From NCBI GenBank assembly GCA_964403325.1, contig CAYOFO010000031.1:1-15258 (forward strand): 15,258 nucleotides of DNA, written 5' to 3'. The stretch comes from CAZQNF01 sp964403325 (GTDB taxonomy: Bacteria > Patescibacteriota > Patescibacteriia > Magasanikbacterales > GWA2-37-8). This document shows, one piece after another, positions 5,983 through 13,305 of this stretch (position 1 is the first letter of the stretch; each line of letters begins with the position of its first letter). A program made the translations under genes and the position numbers. The notes beneath the pieces are model-generated. The model was not told where the DNA came from and searched no databases. It saw only the letters and a list, made by a program, of their open reading frames with translations.

Positions 5983-7233
5983 TTACTCTACCGGCAGCAA
6001 CAATGTACAAATCGCTTCACCTGCGACCCGCCCAGTTGCCCAAGCCGCCTGCAGATTAAAACCACCGGTAAATCCGTCAATATTTAAAATCTCACCAGCA
6101 AAATACAACCCAGGGCAGAGTTTTGATTCCATCGTGCGCTGATCTACTTCACTCAATTCCACCCCACCAGCCGTAACAAACTCATCACCGGCACCGCGCG
6201 CCACCGCATGTAGCGGCATGGCTTTCATCCAAGTGGCCACCTGCCGCACCAGCATTTTAGAAATTTCTCCGGCTTTAGCCGTCTCATCAATCGTATTTTT
6301 TTCACAAACCAGTTCAGCTACGGCTTCGGGCACAAAAGCCCGTAATATATTTTTAAAACTTTGCTTAGGATGAGAATGCGCCGATGCCTGCAAACGATCA
6401 CTTAACACTTCACTTGTTTCATCCGGAAATACATCCAAAGTAAGAAGTAAGGGTTTTTTGACTTCCAGTGGAGCAAAAGCGGCCAAAGAAGACAGTGCAA
6501 ATACCGCCGGACCACTTACTCCGCGATGCGTAAATAAAATCGGCCCCGTAAAACTCTGTGGCGGTGTCGCGTGTGCCGTCAAACTCGCTCGCCCAAGCGA
6601 AATACCCGCCAAACGCCGCGGCCATTCTTCGACTACAATAAACGAATGCAGGCTGGGGGCAAGTGGAGTAACAGTGTGCCCCAAAGCTTCCGCCAAGGTG
6701 TAGCCATCCCCAGTAGAACCAGTCTGGCGGTAAGCCTGGCCACCGAGCGCTAATACTACAACATCAGCCTCAAGTGAAGCCTGTGTTTTAAAACAAACGG
6801 CAAATATATTATTTTTCTTTTTAATACTCACAACCTGATGGTTCAGCCATACTTGGGTAGAAAATCGTGCAAATACCGACGCAAAAGCTTGGACTACATC
6901 TTCCCCTTTATCGGAAGCCGGAAAAACACGCTGATCGCTTTCACACTTCAGCGCAACGCCATGCGCCTCAAACCACTCTTGCACCAAAGCCGGCGAAAAA
7001 TGATAGAGGGCTGACGTTAAAAATTTATTGCCGCGCGGATATTTTTTTAACACCTCTTTAATATCCTGCAGACCAGTGGTCACATTACAGCGCCCGCCGC
7101 CGGAAATCAGCACTTTTTTCCCTAAAATTGGATTTTTCTCAATTAAAACAACCTCAGCCCGCGGCTGCAATTCATTAATTGTTGCCGCACACATCATGCC
7201 CGCTGCTCCCCCGCCAATAATTACCACCCGCAT
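5983..7233 (-). CDS. FAD-dependent oxidoreductase of the HI0933/BaiN family
   Basis: 416 residues. The N-terminus is a classic dinucleotide-binding fold, VVIIGGGAAGMMCA (3-16), followed by an acidic end of strand 2 (VVLIEKN) for the FAD ribose. Family marks follow: GKKVLISGGGRCNVT (about 38-52), PLAPSLHSFIV, LFTHRGVSGPAVF, and near the C-terminus GLYFAGEILNIDGFTGGF with QAAWATGRVAG, which closes the FAD site. The family is usually about 400 residues, so it is complete. Members are annotated as NAD(P)/FAD-dependent oxidoreductases. BaiN acts on bile-acid intermediates in gut clostridia, but the substrate in most bacteria is unknown and nothing here reveals it. The ATG is 23 bases after the zwf-gnd stop, so it is probably the last gene of the tal-pgi-zwf/gnd transcript and may use its NADPH. 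Confidence 0.93.
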   Translation of the reverse strand: MRVVIIGGGAAGMMCAATINELQPRAEVVLIEKNPILGKKVLISGGGRCNVTTGLQDIKEVLKKYPRGNKFLTSALYHFSPALVQEWFEAHGVALKCESDQRVFPASDKGEDVVQAFASVFARFSTQVWLNHQVVSIKKKNNIFAVCFKTQASLEADVVVLALGGQAYRQTGSTGDGYTLAEALGHTVTPLAPSLHSFIVVEEWPRRLAGISLGRASLTAHATPPQSFTGPILFTHRGVSGPAVFALSSLAAFAPLEVKKPLLLTLDVFPDETSEVLSDRLQASAHSHPKQSFKNILRAFVPEAVAELVCEKNTIDETAKAGEISKMLVRQVATWMKAMPLHAVARGAGDEFVTAGGVELSEVDQRTMESKLCPGLYFAGEILNIDGFTGGFNLQAAWATGRVAGEAICTLLLPVE

Positions 7234-7256
7234 ACACTTATATCAAGCTTACATTT

Positions 7257-9620
7257 TTATTTGACACTATGACCACCAAACTGTTCCCGCAAAGCTGCCA
7301 CCACCTGGCCCGTATAGGTCGGATTCTTAATCGATTGCACGCGGAATTTAAGCGATTCCTCAATAATTTTTGCTTTTATTGCGAGCTCTTTAGCCACTTC
7401 AACCGTCCAAGCGCCTTCGCCGGTATGACCCACCACTCCAGACACACCCGATAAATCTTCCCCATGCAACTCAAACGCTTGAGCGAGCCAGCCAATCAGA
7501 CGCGATTCAATAACACTCCCTTTATTATAAATAGCGGCTACATCTTTGAGATTAAGCGAAAATTTTACTTTCCCTAAAATGGCAAAGCCTTCAGCAATGG
7601 CTTGCATCATACCATATTCAATGCCATTATGGATCATTTTAACAAAATGCCCGGCACCGACCCCGGGGAAAAATTGATAACTCCCCTTATGTGAGACGTC
7701 CGCAAATAATGACTCTAATTTGGTAAATACTTTTTTGTCACCACCAATCATGAGGCAGGCACCATTGAGTGCTCCGGATGGACCGCCGGACGTACCTACA
7801 TCAAAAAACTCAATACCATATTTTTTTAGTTTTTTGGCGCGCGCCACCGTATCTTTATAAAACGAGTTACCGCCGTCGATAATAATGTCGCCGCGTTTAA
7901 GCTCATGCACCAGGCCATTTTTACCAAAGAGCATTTCATCGACCGGCTTACCGGATGGTACCATCAGCCAAATTATCTTTTGTTTGGGTAAAGCCTGAAC
8001 CAATTGCGTAAGTGAAGCTGCTGGTATTACCCCCTCGGCCGCCATGGCTTGCGTATGCGCAAATGTACGGTTGTACCCCACCACCCGCCAACCCTTGCGC
8101 ACCAACTGGCGCGCCAGATTACCACCCATCTTACCCAGCCCCACCACGCCGATTTCTTTGGGCAAAGCTGCTTCGACAGCGTTTTTTATCGCTATTTCTG
8201 AATCGGCCACCATAGTATTACTATCTGGGGCGTAGCTCATGAGCGGGACAGCATTTTTGTGCCAAGCCTTCACCACCGGATCAACAAAATGCCACATACT
8301 CAAAATTTCCTCTTTACTCACAAATAAAGTCTGATCACCTAAAATGCTGGCCAAGAGCAGCTTGCTATACTCTTCAACATACTGCCGCTTTTCTTCTTTT
8401 TCGTACAAAAAGAAAGTAAATACACGCTCTTCAAGCAACTTTTCAAACCCCGGTTTTTTGGTCCAAAAATGAATGGTAATACGATCTTCCGGTTCCATGG
8501 TAAACACCACCTTATTTTGCACATGACGCTCAGCACTACACATCACACAAGTCGGCGGATGTTTGAGCGTTACCACCACTTCTTTGCACGCTGCAGCAGC
8601 GCGTTTGCCGGCTTCCATAATAATCGGCACCCCTTTCCAACGCGGATGAGTAAGCTCGGTTTTGAGTTTATAATAGGTTTCGGTCGATGAATCCGGAGCA
8701 ACACCACGAATGGTTTGGTAGCCATCGTACTGTGCGCGGTAGGTTGAGCGCTTAATATCAGACGCGCTCCACGGCTTAAGAGCACTAATAATTTCAGCGC
8801 GGCGCGACCGTAATTCGGTTTCGTCAAGCGACCGCAAATCCTCCATCGTTACAGCTGCCAGCATTTCGAGCAGATGATTTTGTCCGACATCGCGCAGGGC
8901 TCCCACACCGTCATAAAACGCTCCCCGTTCCTCTACGCCAATTTTTTCCAGCAAACGAATTTCGATTTTTTCAATCGTGTCTTTATCCCAGGCCGTTTCG
9001 AGCAAATTATTGGAAAAACGAAAATGAATAATCGCCTGAATAATTTCTTTAGCCAGATAATGATCAATACGATAGAGTTGATCTTCGGTAAAAAAACGCG
9101 TCAACAGTTTTTCCAATTTTTGCGCACTTGGCGCATCAGCACCAAATGGTTTTTCAATGAGAATTCTCGACCAACCATCTTGGTCGATAGATTTGTTGAG
9201 GCCTTCAGCGGCCAAATTGGCAAAGATAATGCCAAACTGCTCCGGCGGCACAGCCAAATAGAATAATTTATTGGTTTTTTCACCCCAGCGCTGACTGATG
9301 GCCATAATTTTTTCACGCAGGCTAGCATAAGACGCCGTCGCATCAAACGTACCGGGCTGATACATAAAAAGCGCGGCAAATTGGCGCAATTCGTCTTCGG
9401 AGGTAAATGGTACATGATACTGCCGGGCCGTAGCTACCACATATGCCTGAAAATCGGCATCACTCCACGGCCGGCGCGCAAACCCAATTACTTCAAACCG
9501 ATTAGGAATTTTTCCGATCTGAAACAGATGGAATAACGAAGGAATAATTTTTTTAGCCATCAAGTCGCCTGTTGCTCCAAAAACAGTAATGACCGTTGGA
9601 ATTTTAGAAGATACGCCCAT
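7257..9620 (-). CDS. zwf-gnd: Fused glucose-6-phosphate dehydrogenase / 6-phosphogluconate dehydrogenase
   Basis: 787 residues joining two pentose phosphate enzymes in one uninterrupted frame. Residues 1 to about 470 are a full G6PDH: FGATGDLMAKK (14-24) binds the coenzyme, with FARRP following strand 2; RIDHYLAKE is at 184-192 (His187) and DVGQNHLLEM contains the probable catalytic base His249; GDQTLFV and WHFVDP mark the end. Residues about 488-787 are a complete short-form 6PGDH: VVGLGKMGG (492-500), GGNS (583-586), then the catalytic set Lys661, Asn665 and Glu668 with the same spacing as Lys183/Asn187/Glu190 of sheep enzyme, and HTGEGAWTVEVA. The NRT after 6PGDH strand 2 suggests NADP rather than NAD. 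No lactonase domain lies between. ATG start without SD. It lies 96 bases after pgi and 23 before the flavoprotein gene. Confidence 0.96.
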   Translation of the reverse strand: MGVSSKIPTVITVFGATGDLMAKKIIPSLFHLFQIGKIPNRFEVIGFARRPWSDADFQAYVVATARQYHVPFTSEDELRQFAALFMYQPGTFDATASYASLREKIMAISQRWGEKTNKLFYLAVPPEQFGIIFANLAAEGLNKSIDQDGWSRILIEKPFGADAPSAQKLEKLLTRFFTEDQLYRIDHYLAKEIIQAIIHFRFSNNLLETAWDKDTIEKIEIRLLEKIGVEERGAFYDGVGALRDVGQNHLLEMLAAVTMEDLRSLDETELRSRRAEIISALKPWSASDIKRSTYRAQYDGYQTIRGVAPDSSTETYYKLKTELTHPRWKGVPIIMEAGKRAAAACKEVVVTLKHPPTCVMCSAERHVQNKVVFTMEPEDRITIHFWTKKPGFEKLLEERVFTFFLYEKEEKRQYVEEYSKLLLASILGDQTLFVSKEEILSMWHFVDPVVKAWHKNAVPLMSYAPDSNTMVADSEIAIKNAVEAALPKEIGVVGLGKMGGNLARQLVRKGWRVVGYNRTFAHTQAMAAEGVIPAASLTQLVQALPKQKIIWLMVPSGKPVDEMLFGKNGLVHELKRGDIIIDGGNSFYKDTVARAKKLKKYGIEFFDVGTSGGPSGALNGACLMIGGDKKVFTKLESLFADVSHKGSYQFFPGVGAGHFVKMIHNGIEYGMMQAIAEGFAILGKVKFSLNLKDVAAIYNKGSVIESRLIGWLAQAFELHGEDLSGVSGVVGHTGEGAWTVEVAKELAIKAKIIEESLKFRVQSIKNPTYTGQVVAALREQFGGHSVK

Positions 9621-9644
9621 ATAAAATAATCTTAGTTTAACAAA

Positions 9645-9716
9645 TTAACTTTTTACATCTTTTAACAAATCACCTGGTCCGGCGCGCAGCACCGTATTGA
9701 ATATTTTTGCTTTCAC
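9645..9716 (-). other. Possible 23-codon micro-ORF, or read-through extension, after pgi
   Basis: The pgi stop TGA is directly followed by GTG, and the same frame continues 23 codons to TAA at 9645-9647. The text is coding-like (KAKIFNTVLRAGPGDLLKDV) and more GC-rich than ordinary spacer here. It could be a small coupled ORF, the decayed tail of pgi, or chance. No SD precedes the GTG. No terminator is seen in this gap, so pgi and zwf-gnd may share a transcript. Confidence 0.2.
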
Positions 9717-11057
9717 TCAGTTGCCATACCCCGAGTCTTCCGCTGAAAACTCATTTTCTAAAATCTTCTTTGTTTTTTGTTTATATAATTCAACATTGGG
9801 TTGATCAAAACTATTAACGTTCATAAGATGTCCGACATACATAATTTCCATCATTTTAAACTGTAAAAATTCACCCCAAGACTGCTCGCTCAAATCTGTC
9901 AAAATTATTTCGCAGTACGGTAAATTTTGCTTGTCATAAGCACTACGAACACCCGACAAAATCGCCTGCATAATTGCCGCAAATGGCTTATCAGTAATGC
10001 CGGCAATGAGGCCTGGAAAAATTTGTTTTGCTGGAGTTTTTACCCCCTGAGACCGAGCACTCACAAACAAAGTGTATTTATCTTTGGGACCACCCACATA
10101 GAGCTGACCCATCGAATGCAGATCGGTTGAACCAATAGAAACGGTTGGTGTAAGACCGGTAAAAACCGTTTGACCACTCCGGTCTTTTTCTTTTCCCAAA
10201 CTCTCGGCCATAAGTTGGCGATACCATTTACCCAGAGATTCAAGTTCTGGGCAAAAAAAGAAATTATCATTAATAGTTTTGCCGTGAAGAAAATTGGTAT
10301 ACAAAGCAATGGCTGAGCGCAGTGCCGGATTACTCTCCACATCCTCGCTTAAGCATTTTTCCCGCATCTGCATGGCCCCAGCGCGCAACGCTACTATGTC
10401 TACTCCGGCAGCCAGCAGTGGAAACAGCCCCACGGCCGAGAATACCGAATACCTCCCCCCCACCAAGCTGGGGAGAGTGAGAATTTCAACCGGTAACTGG
10501 CGCGCCCGGTGGTATAAAGCCGAATCTTGATCAGTGGTAATGACCACCCGATCCAAAATATGAGCAAACTTTTCTTGCAGCGACTGAATAAGAAACTCAG
10601 CATTGGCAATAGTTTCGGTAGTGTTCCCGGATTTGGTAATAATATTAATGATAATTTCTTCTGTTTTTTTGATTTGATGCAACAAAAAAATCGCGAGGTG
10701 TTCGGCAAAATTTCCATCGAGCGTATCGAAAAAGATTATTTTTGGTAAACGCTCCGGCTCAATCGTATCAAAATAACCAAATTTGGCATCATAAACAGCT
10801 TTGGCACCCAAATTTGACCCGCCAATACCAACCACCACAATATACTTAAGGTCTTTTGTGACCAATTTGGCAGCTAGCTGTTGCACCTGCTGCAATACCT
10901 CTGTATCAAATGGCAAAATAATAGAACTTTCAGGGAAATTATAACTACTATCTTGCGCCACCTGCTGCAGAAAAGCACGATACTCTTGTACTCGCGCAGC
11001 ACCCGATACAAACTCCTCCTCGGTAACACCACTATTTTGACGGCAGATATATTGCAT
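9717..11057 (-). CDS. pgi: Glucose-6-phosphate isomerase
   Basis: 446 residues from ATG 11057. Interconverts glucose 6-phosphate and fructose 6-phosphate, linking glycolysis to the dehydrogenase encoded next. Signatures in order: VVGIGGSNLGAKAVYD (sugar-phosphate SIS fold), ITKSGNTTET (phosphate loop), GGRYSVFSAVGLFPL, MAESLGKE (the conserved glutamate), STDLHSMGQL with His314, and a C-terminal ELYKQKTKK with the conserved lysine. Length matches the Bacillus-type enzyme (about 450), shorter than E. coli Pgi (about 550). The frame extends to a TTG at 11090, which has GGAG nine bases before it and would overlap tal by 32 bases; ATG 11057, one base after the tal stop, is simpler. The stop is TGA, evidence that TGA is not recoded in this organism. 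Co-transcribed with tal. Confidence 0.97.
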   Translation of the reverse strand: MQYICRQNSGVTEEEFVSGAARVQEYRAFLQQVAQDSSYNFPESSIILPFDTEVLQQVQQLAAKLVTKDLKYIVVVGIGGSNLGAKAVYDAKFGYFDTIEPERLPKIIFFDTLDGNFAEHLAIFLLHQIKKTEEIIINIITKSGNTTETIANAEFLIQSLQEKFAHILDRVVITTDQDSALYHRARQLPVEILTLPSLVGGRYSVFSAVGLFPLLAAGVDIVALRAGAMQMREKCLSEDVESNPALRSAIALYTNFLHGKTINDNFFFCPELESLGKWYRQLMAESLGKEKDRSGQTVFTGLTPTVSIGSTDLHSMGQLYVGGPKDKYTLFVSARSQGVKTPAKQIFPGLIAGITDKPFAAIMQAILSGVRSAYDKQNLPYCEIILTDLSEQSWGEFLQFKMMEIMYVGHLMNVNSFDQPNVELYKQKTKKILENEFSAEDSGYGN

Positions 11058-11058
11058 A

Positions 11059-11922
11059 TTATTGAAGTAAAGTGTTCCAGTCGCTGGCAAATCGTTCTAC
11101 TCCAGCCGCGGTCAGAGGATGGGTCAGATCAAACGACGTCCAGGGCTGGCTTAAATCATAATTTTCGCCTGCAATCGGCTGGAGATTTTTTGGGTCATAC
11201 GAAAATTGCACCAAATTTTTCCGCCGTTCGTCGGCCAAAACGCGCTGCCAAATCGCCAAGGGTGCAGTAATAATATCTGCTCCCAACTGTGCCGCGGCGA
11301 GCGCATGTTCCGGAGAACGAATACTGGCCGCAAGTACCTCCACGTGCGAATTATTGGCCCGATACATGGTTATGATATTTTTTATAAGATCAAGACCATT
11401 TTCTCCACCATCATCAAGGCGTCCGATAAACGGCGACAATAACACCTGACCGCGCACCGCTCCCCGAGTCGCAGCATGTACGGCCGCCGCTTGCGCCTGA
11501 GAAAAACAGAGTGTCATATTCACCCTCATGCCAGCCTCTACCGCCCTCGCCGCCGCTTCCACTCCAGCAGGCGTCACCGGAAATTTAATGTGCGCATTAG
11601 GAATCCAGCCAAAAAGCTCGTGTGCTTGAGCCAGCATGGTAGGGGCCGAAGTGGTCACATCAGCATACACTTCAATGGAAACTGAACCCCGGGGAATTAT
11701 TTGAGCAATACTTTGCACCGTATTTTTATACAGAAGCCAGAGTTCTGCTGGCGTCATTTTTTGACCTTGAGCCAGGCGGGCCTGAACCATTGGACTTTTG
11801 GCTACCAGAGTTGGATTGGTGGTCTGGCCATCGAGCCAACCAAAAGTTTGGCGAGCAACCTGGGTTTCGGTCGGATCGCCACTATCTAAAAAAAGGCGGG
11901 TAGGAAATGCGGTTGCAAACAT
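11059..11922 (-). CDS. tal: Transaldolase
   Basis: 287 residues from ATG 11922. Transfers a three-carbon dihydroxyacetone unit between sugar phosphates in the non-oxidative pentose phosphate pathway. Seen: FLDSGDPTE at the start of strand 1, DGQTTNPTLVAKSP, VSIEVYADV, HIKFPVTPAG with the Schiff-base Lys113, VNMTLCFSQAQA, and LLSPFIGRLDD. It is longer than the 215-residue fructose-6-phosphate-aldolase-like type and shorter than E. coli TalB (about 317). A TTG at 11937 would add five residues (MNFCF), but the protein then reads MFATAFPTRLFLDSGD, so ATG is preferred. No SD. It is the first gene of the operon and has a structured upstream region. pgi starts one base after its stop. No transketolase, its usual partner, is in the window. 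Confidence 0.94.
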   Translation of the reverse strand: MFATAFPTRLFLDSGDPTETQVARQTFGWLDGQTTNPTLVAKSPMVQARLAQGQKMTPAELWLLYKNTVQSIAQIIPRGSVSIEVYADVTTSAPTMLAQAHELFGWIPNAHIKFPVTPAGVEAAARAVEAGMRVNMTLCFSQAQAAAVHAATRGAVRGQVLLSPFIGRLDDGGENGLDLIKNIITMYRANNSHVEVLAASIRSPEHALAAAQLGADIITAPLAIWQRVLADERRKNLVQFSYDPKNLQPIAGENYDLSQPWTSFDLTHPLTAAGVERFASDWNTLLQ

Positions 11923-11954
11923 AAAGCAAAAATTCAAAAGTTAAAAACAGTACC

Positions 11955-12025
11955 TATCGGCAGAGCGACTCTACTCATAAAAACGCCGATACCCTGCGGT
12001 GGTGGTAAGTCGTGGTGAGCAGGGT
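11955..12025 (-). promoter_or_regulatory. Two adjoining hairpins in the presumed tal leader
   Basis: ACCCTGC (11991-11997) pairs with GCAGGGT (12019-12025) around a 21-base loop, and TATCGGC (11955-11961) pairs with GCCGATA (11985-11991) around a 23-base interior that contains a smaller AGAG/CTCT stem (11962-11972). The two stems share base 11991, so they would compete at one base pair or stack end to end. On the minus strand the second stem is followed five bases later by TGTTTTT, giving it a weak terminator look. A regulatory leader of the tal operon is possible; no known riboswitch class is recognised. Confidence 0.45.
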
Positions 12026-12275
12026 TGGGTTTATTTTAACACATCTTGGTATACAAAAGTATTACTGCATTTACACATCAATTCATTCACTCCTTTCGTC
12101 GAGCCCAGCCTCCACCACTCCCTTTTGCTTTTTTCCCGTACCAACAAAATAAATTCAACCGCTTAACCCTTAAAAAGGATCCTATAACGGCATTAGATGG
12201 TAAAATAAATGAGATGAAAAATGAAAAGTGTATTAAGTATAGGCATACTTACCCCCATTCTTCATAGCTCTCTCG

Positions 12276-12304
12276 TTGACAAAACAACGGTTTTGTAGTT
12301 AAAT
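12276..12304 (+). promoter_or_regulatory. Promoter with inverted repeat over -35/spacer, for the gene at 12355
   Basis: Consensus TTGACA (12276-12281), a 17-base spacer and TTAAAT (12299-12304, four of six). ACAAAAC (12279-12285) and GTTTTGT (12290-12296) form a perfect 7-bp inverted repeat with a 4-base centre that covers half of the -35 box and most of the spacer. Predicted start is near 12311, leaving a leader of about 44 bases. Confidence 0.55.
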
Positions 12305-12354
12305 AACTTGTTTTAAACATAAAATTGTACAAAAAATAACCTTTATCCTTACAT

Positions 12355-13152
12355 ATGACTTTTGAAACAAAATCACATCCCGCCCCTTTGCAAACTGTGG
12401 GCGAAGACACCACAGCTTATGATATGGCGGAAAGGCTTATACCCACACCTAACCATACAGCTGAAACTAGCCAGGAAGAGCGCCAAATGAGCGAAGATCG
12501 CACTGAAATATCCCGGCAAGCCATGGCTGACGCTTTCTATACCGCTCTTGTCCAAACAGTCGAACTGCCAGTGGAGTTGCCAAACAAGCCAACCCAACCT
12601 CTAGAAGGCAAAATTGATCTGACGAATCCCACCCAGGGCACCTTTACCCTCCAAGATCCACCTCTCACCCTCTGCTTCTGCCAGGAAGAAATGCTGGTTG
12701 GCGAAGAACCAAATATGCCCGGCGAAAAAAGATGGTTTTTTAAAATGCTACCGGAAAGCGGAGAGCTAGAGAAATTGTACGCAAATATTAGCGCTCAATA
12801 CACTGAATACGGAATCACGCCCGCTCAATTGAAAAAAAGACTGACAGGTCTTATTTCTCATAAATATCTTAACAGTATTTTACCGAACCTAAATTGTGTC
12901 ACAAGCACCTACTCAAATTTACACATTACCCCAGAATCAGTTTCTTTTACTTTTATCTTCACAGCTAGAGACAGTTCTATTCAAGCTAGAAAAGCCACCC
13001 TTACCTTTACAAAACAGCCGGACCCGGCTCAATTTGCAGACATACGCCTCCCACCGGGAGAAAAAAGAATGAGCACAGCGATGCAGAACAGATGGCTTCA
13101 AACCCCAACCAAATATGTTTATGCGCCGGAGTGGACAATTACTTATTTATAA
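12355..13152 (+). CDS. Unknown protein, 265 residues
   Basis: Not recognised. ATG at 12355, no SD. The first 60 residues are polar and probably disordered (HTAETSQEERQMSEDRTE). From about 75 onward there is a likely folded alpha/beta domain: strands around LEGKIDLTNPTQGTFTL and LTLCFCQEEML, a Trp/Phe-rich stretch KRWFFKMLPESGELEKLY, helices near 142-170 (ITPAQLKKRLTGLISHKYL), then two clear alternating strands, SVSFTFIFTARD and ARKATLTFTKQ. It ends in aromatic-rich WTITYL. No signal peptide, membrane segment, nucleotide-binding loop or metal motif is visible; the three cysteines (CFC and NCV) are isolated. It is a single-gene unit with its own promoter and a strong terminator. The beta-rich domain suggests binding rather than catalysis, but that is only an impression. 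Confidence 0.72.
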   Translation: MTFETKSHPAPLQTVGEDTTAYDMAERLIPTPNHTAETSQEERQMSEDRTEISRQAMADAFYTALVQTVELPVELPNKPTQPLEGKIDLTNPTQGTFTLQDPPLTLCFCQEEMLVGEEPNMPGEKRWFFKMLPESGELEKLYANISAQYTEYGITPAQLKKRLTGLISHKYLNSILPNLNCVTSTYSNLHITPESVSFTFIFTARDSSIQARKATLTFTKQPDPAQFADIRLPPGEKRMSTAMQNRWLQTPTKYVYAPEWTITYL

Positions 13153-13200
13153 CGAACTCAAAACTGCGACAGAGCGGCTAGGTATAATGGACTGAAAAAT

Positions 13201-13232
13201 AAAAATCCTGATCAGCGCTGATCAGGATTTTT
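13201..13232. terminator. Perfectly palindromic bidirectional terminator
   Basis: A 32-base perfect palindrome, with arms aaaaatcctgatcagc and gctgatcaggattttt, flanked by a T tract on the plus side and A tract on the other. It lies between the convergent 265-residue gene (stop 13152) and hpf (stop 13306) and can serve both. The remaining 13233-13305 shows only a weak GGCA/TGCC stem. Confidence 0.93.
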
Positions 13233-13305
13233 TTCTCTTGTTTTATAGCATATTCCTATTTGAAGACACTCCCTTTTTCTTTGATCAAGGCAAGCTGCCA
13301 GAAAC

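Larger units (their letters stand above)
11923..12354. other. Divergent intergenic region between tal and the unknown gene at 12355
   Basis: About 430 bases without a convincing gene. From the tal side it holds two hairpins (11955-12025), then on the minus strand a possible extended -10 (TGT-TAAAAT, 12034-12042) that would give a tal leader of roughly 105 bases. On the minus strand AAAGGAG (12090-12096) stands before a 15-codon ORF (ATG 12078 to TAA 12031; reads MCKCSNTFVYQDVLK) that might be a leader peptide. The stretch 12100-12270 shows no structure I can support beyond the short stem CCTT/AAGG near 12168. The plus-strand promoter at 12276 closes it. Confidence 0.5.

Noticed and set aside
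8874..9266. 130-codon plus-strand open frame opposite zwf-gnd
   Set aside because: Antisense shadow of the G6PDH domain; no promoter, SD or recognisable protein features.
9663..9690. GC-rich stretch between pgi and zwf-gnd as a terminator
   Set aside because: The arms ggtcc...gcacc pair only with mismatches and no T tract follows on the minus strand.
9717..9719. Use of TGA as glycine (code 25), which would extend pgi
   Set aside because: No long gene in the window has an in-frame TGA over thousands of codons, and Pgi is already full length at this TGA.
10881..11270. 129-codon plus-strand open frame opposite pgi and tal
   Set aside because: Spans the junction of two certain minus-strand genes and reads as unnatural protein.
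12046..12267. 73-codon plus-strand open frame in the divergent intergenic region
   Set aside because: TTG start without SD, composition unlike protein, and no terminator or conserved-looking segment.
13183..13188. Perfect TATAAT upstream of the 13201 terminator
   Set aside because: No -35 at 15-19 bases and the terminator follows at once, so any transcript would be very short.
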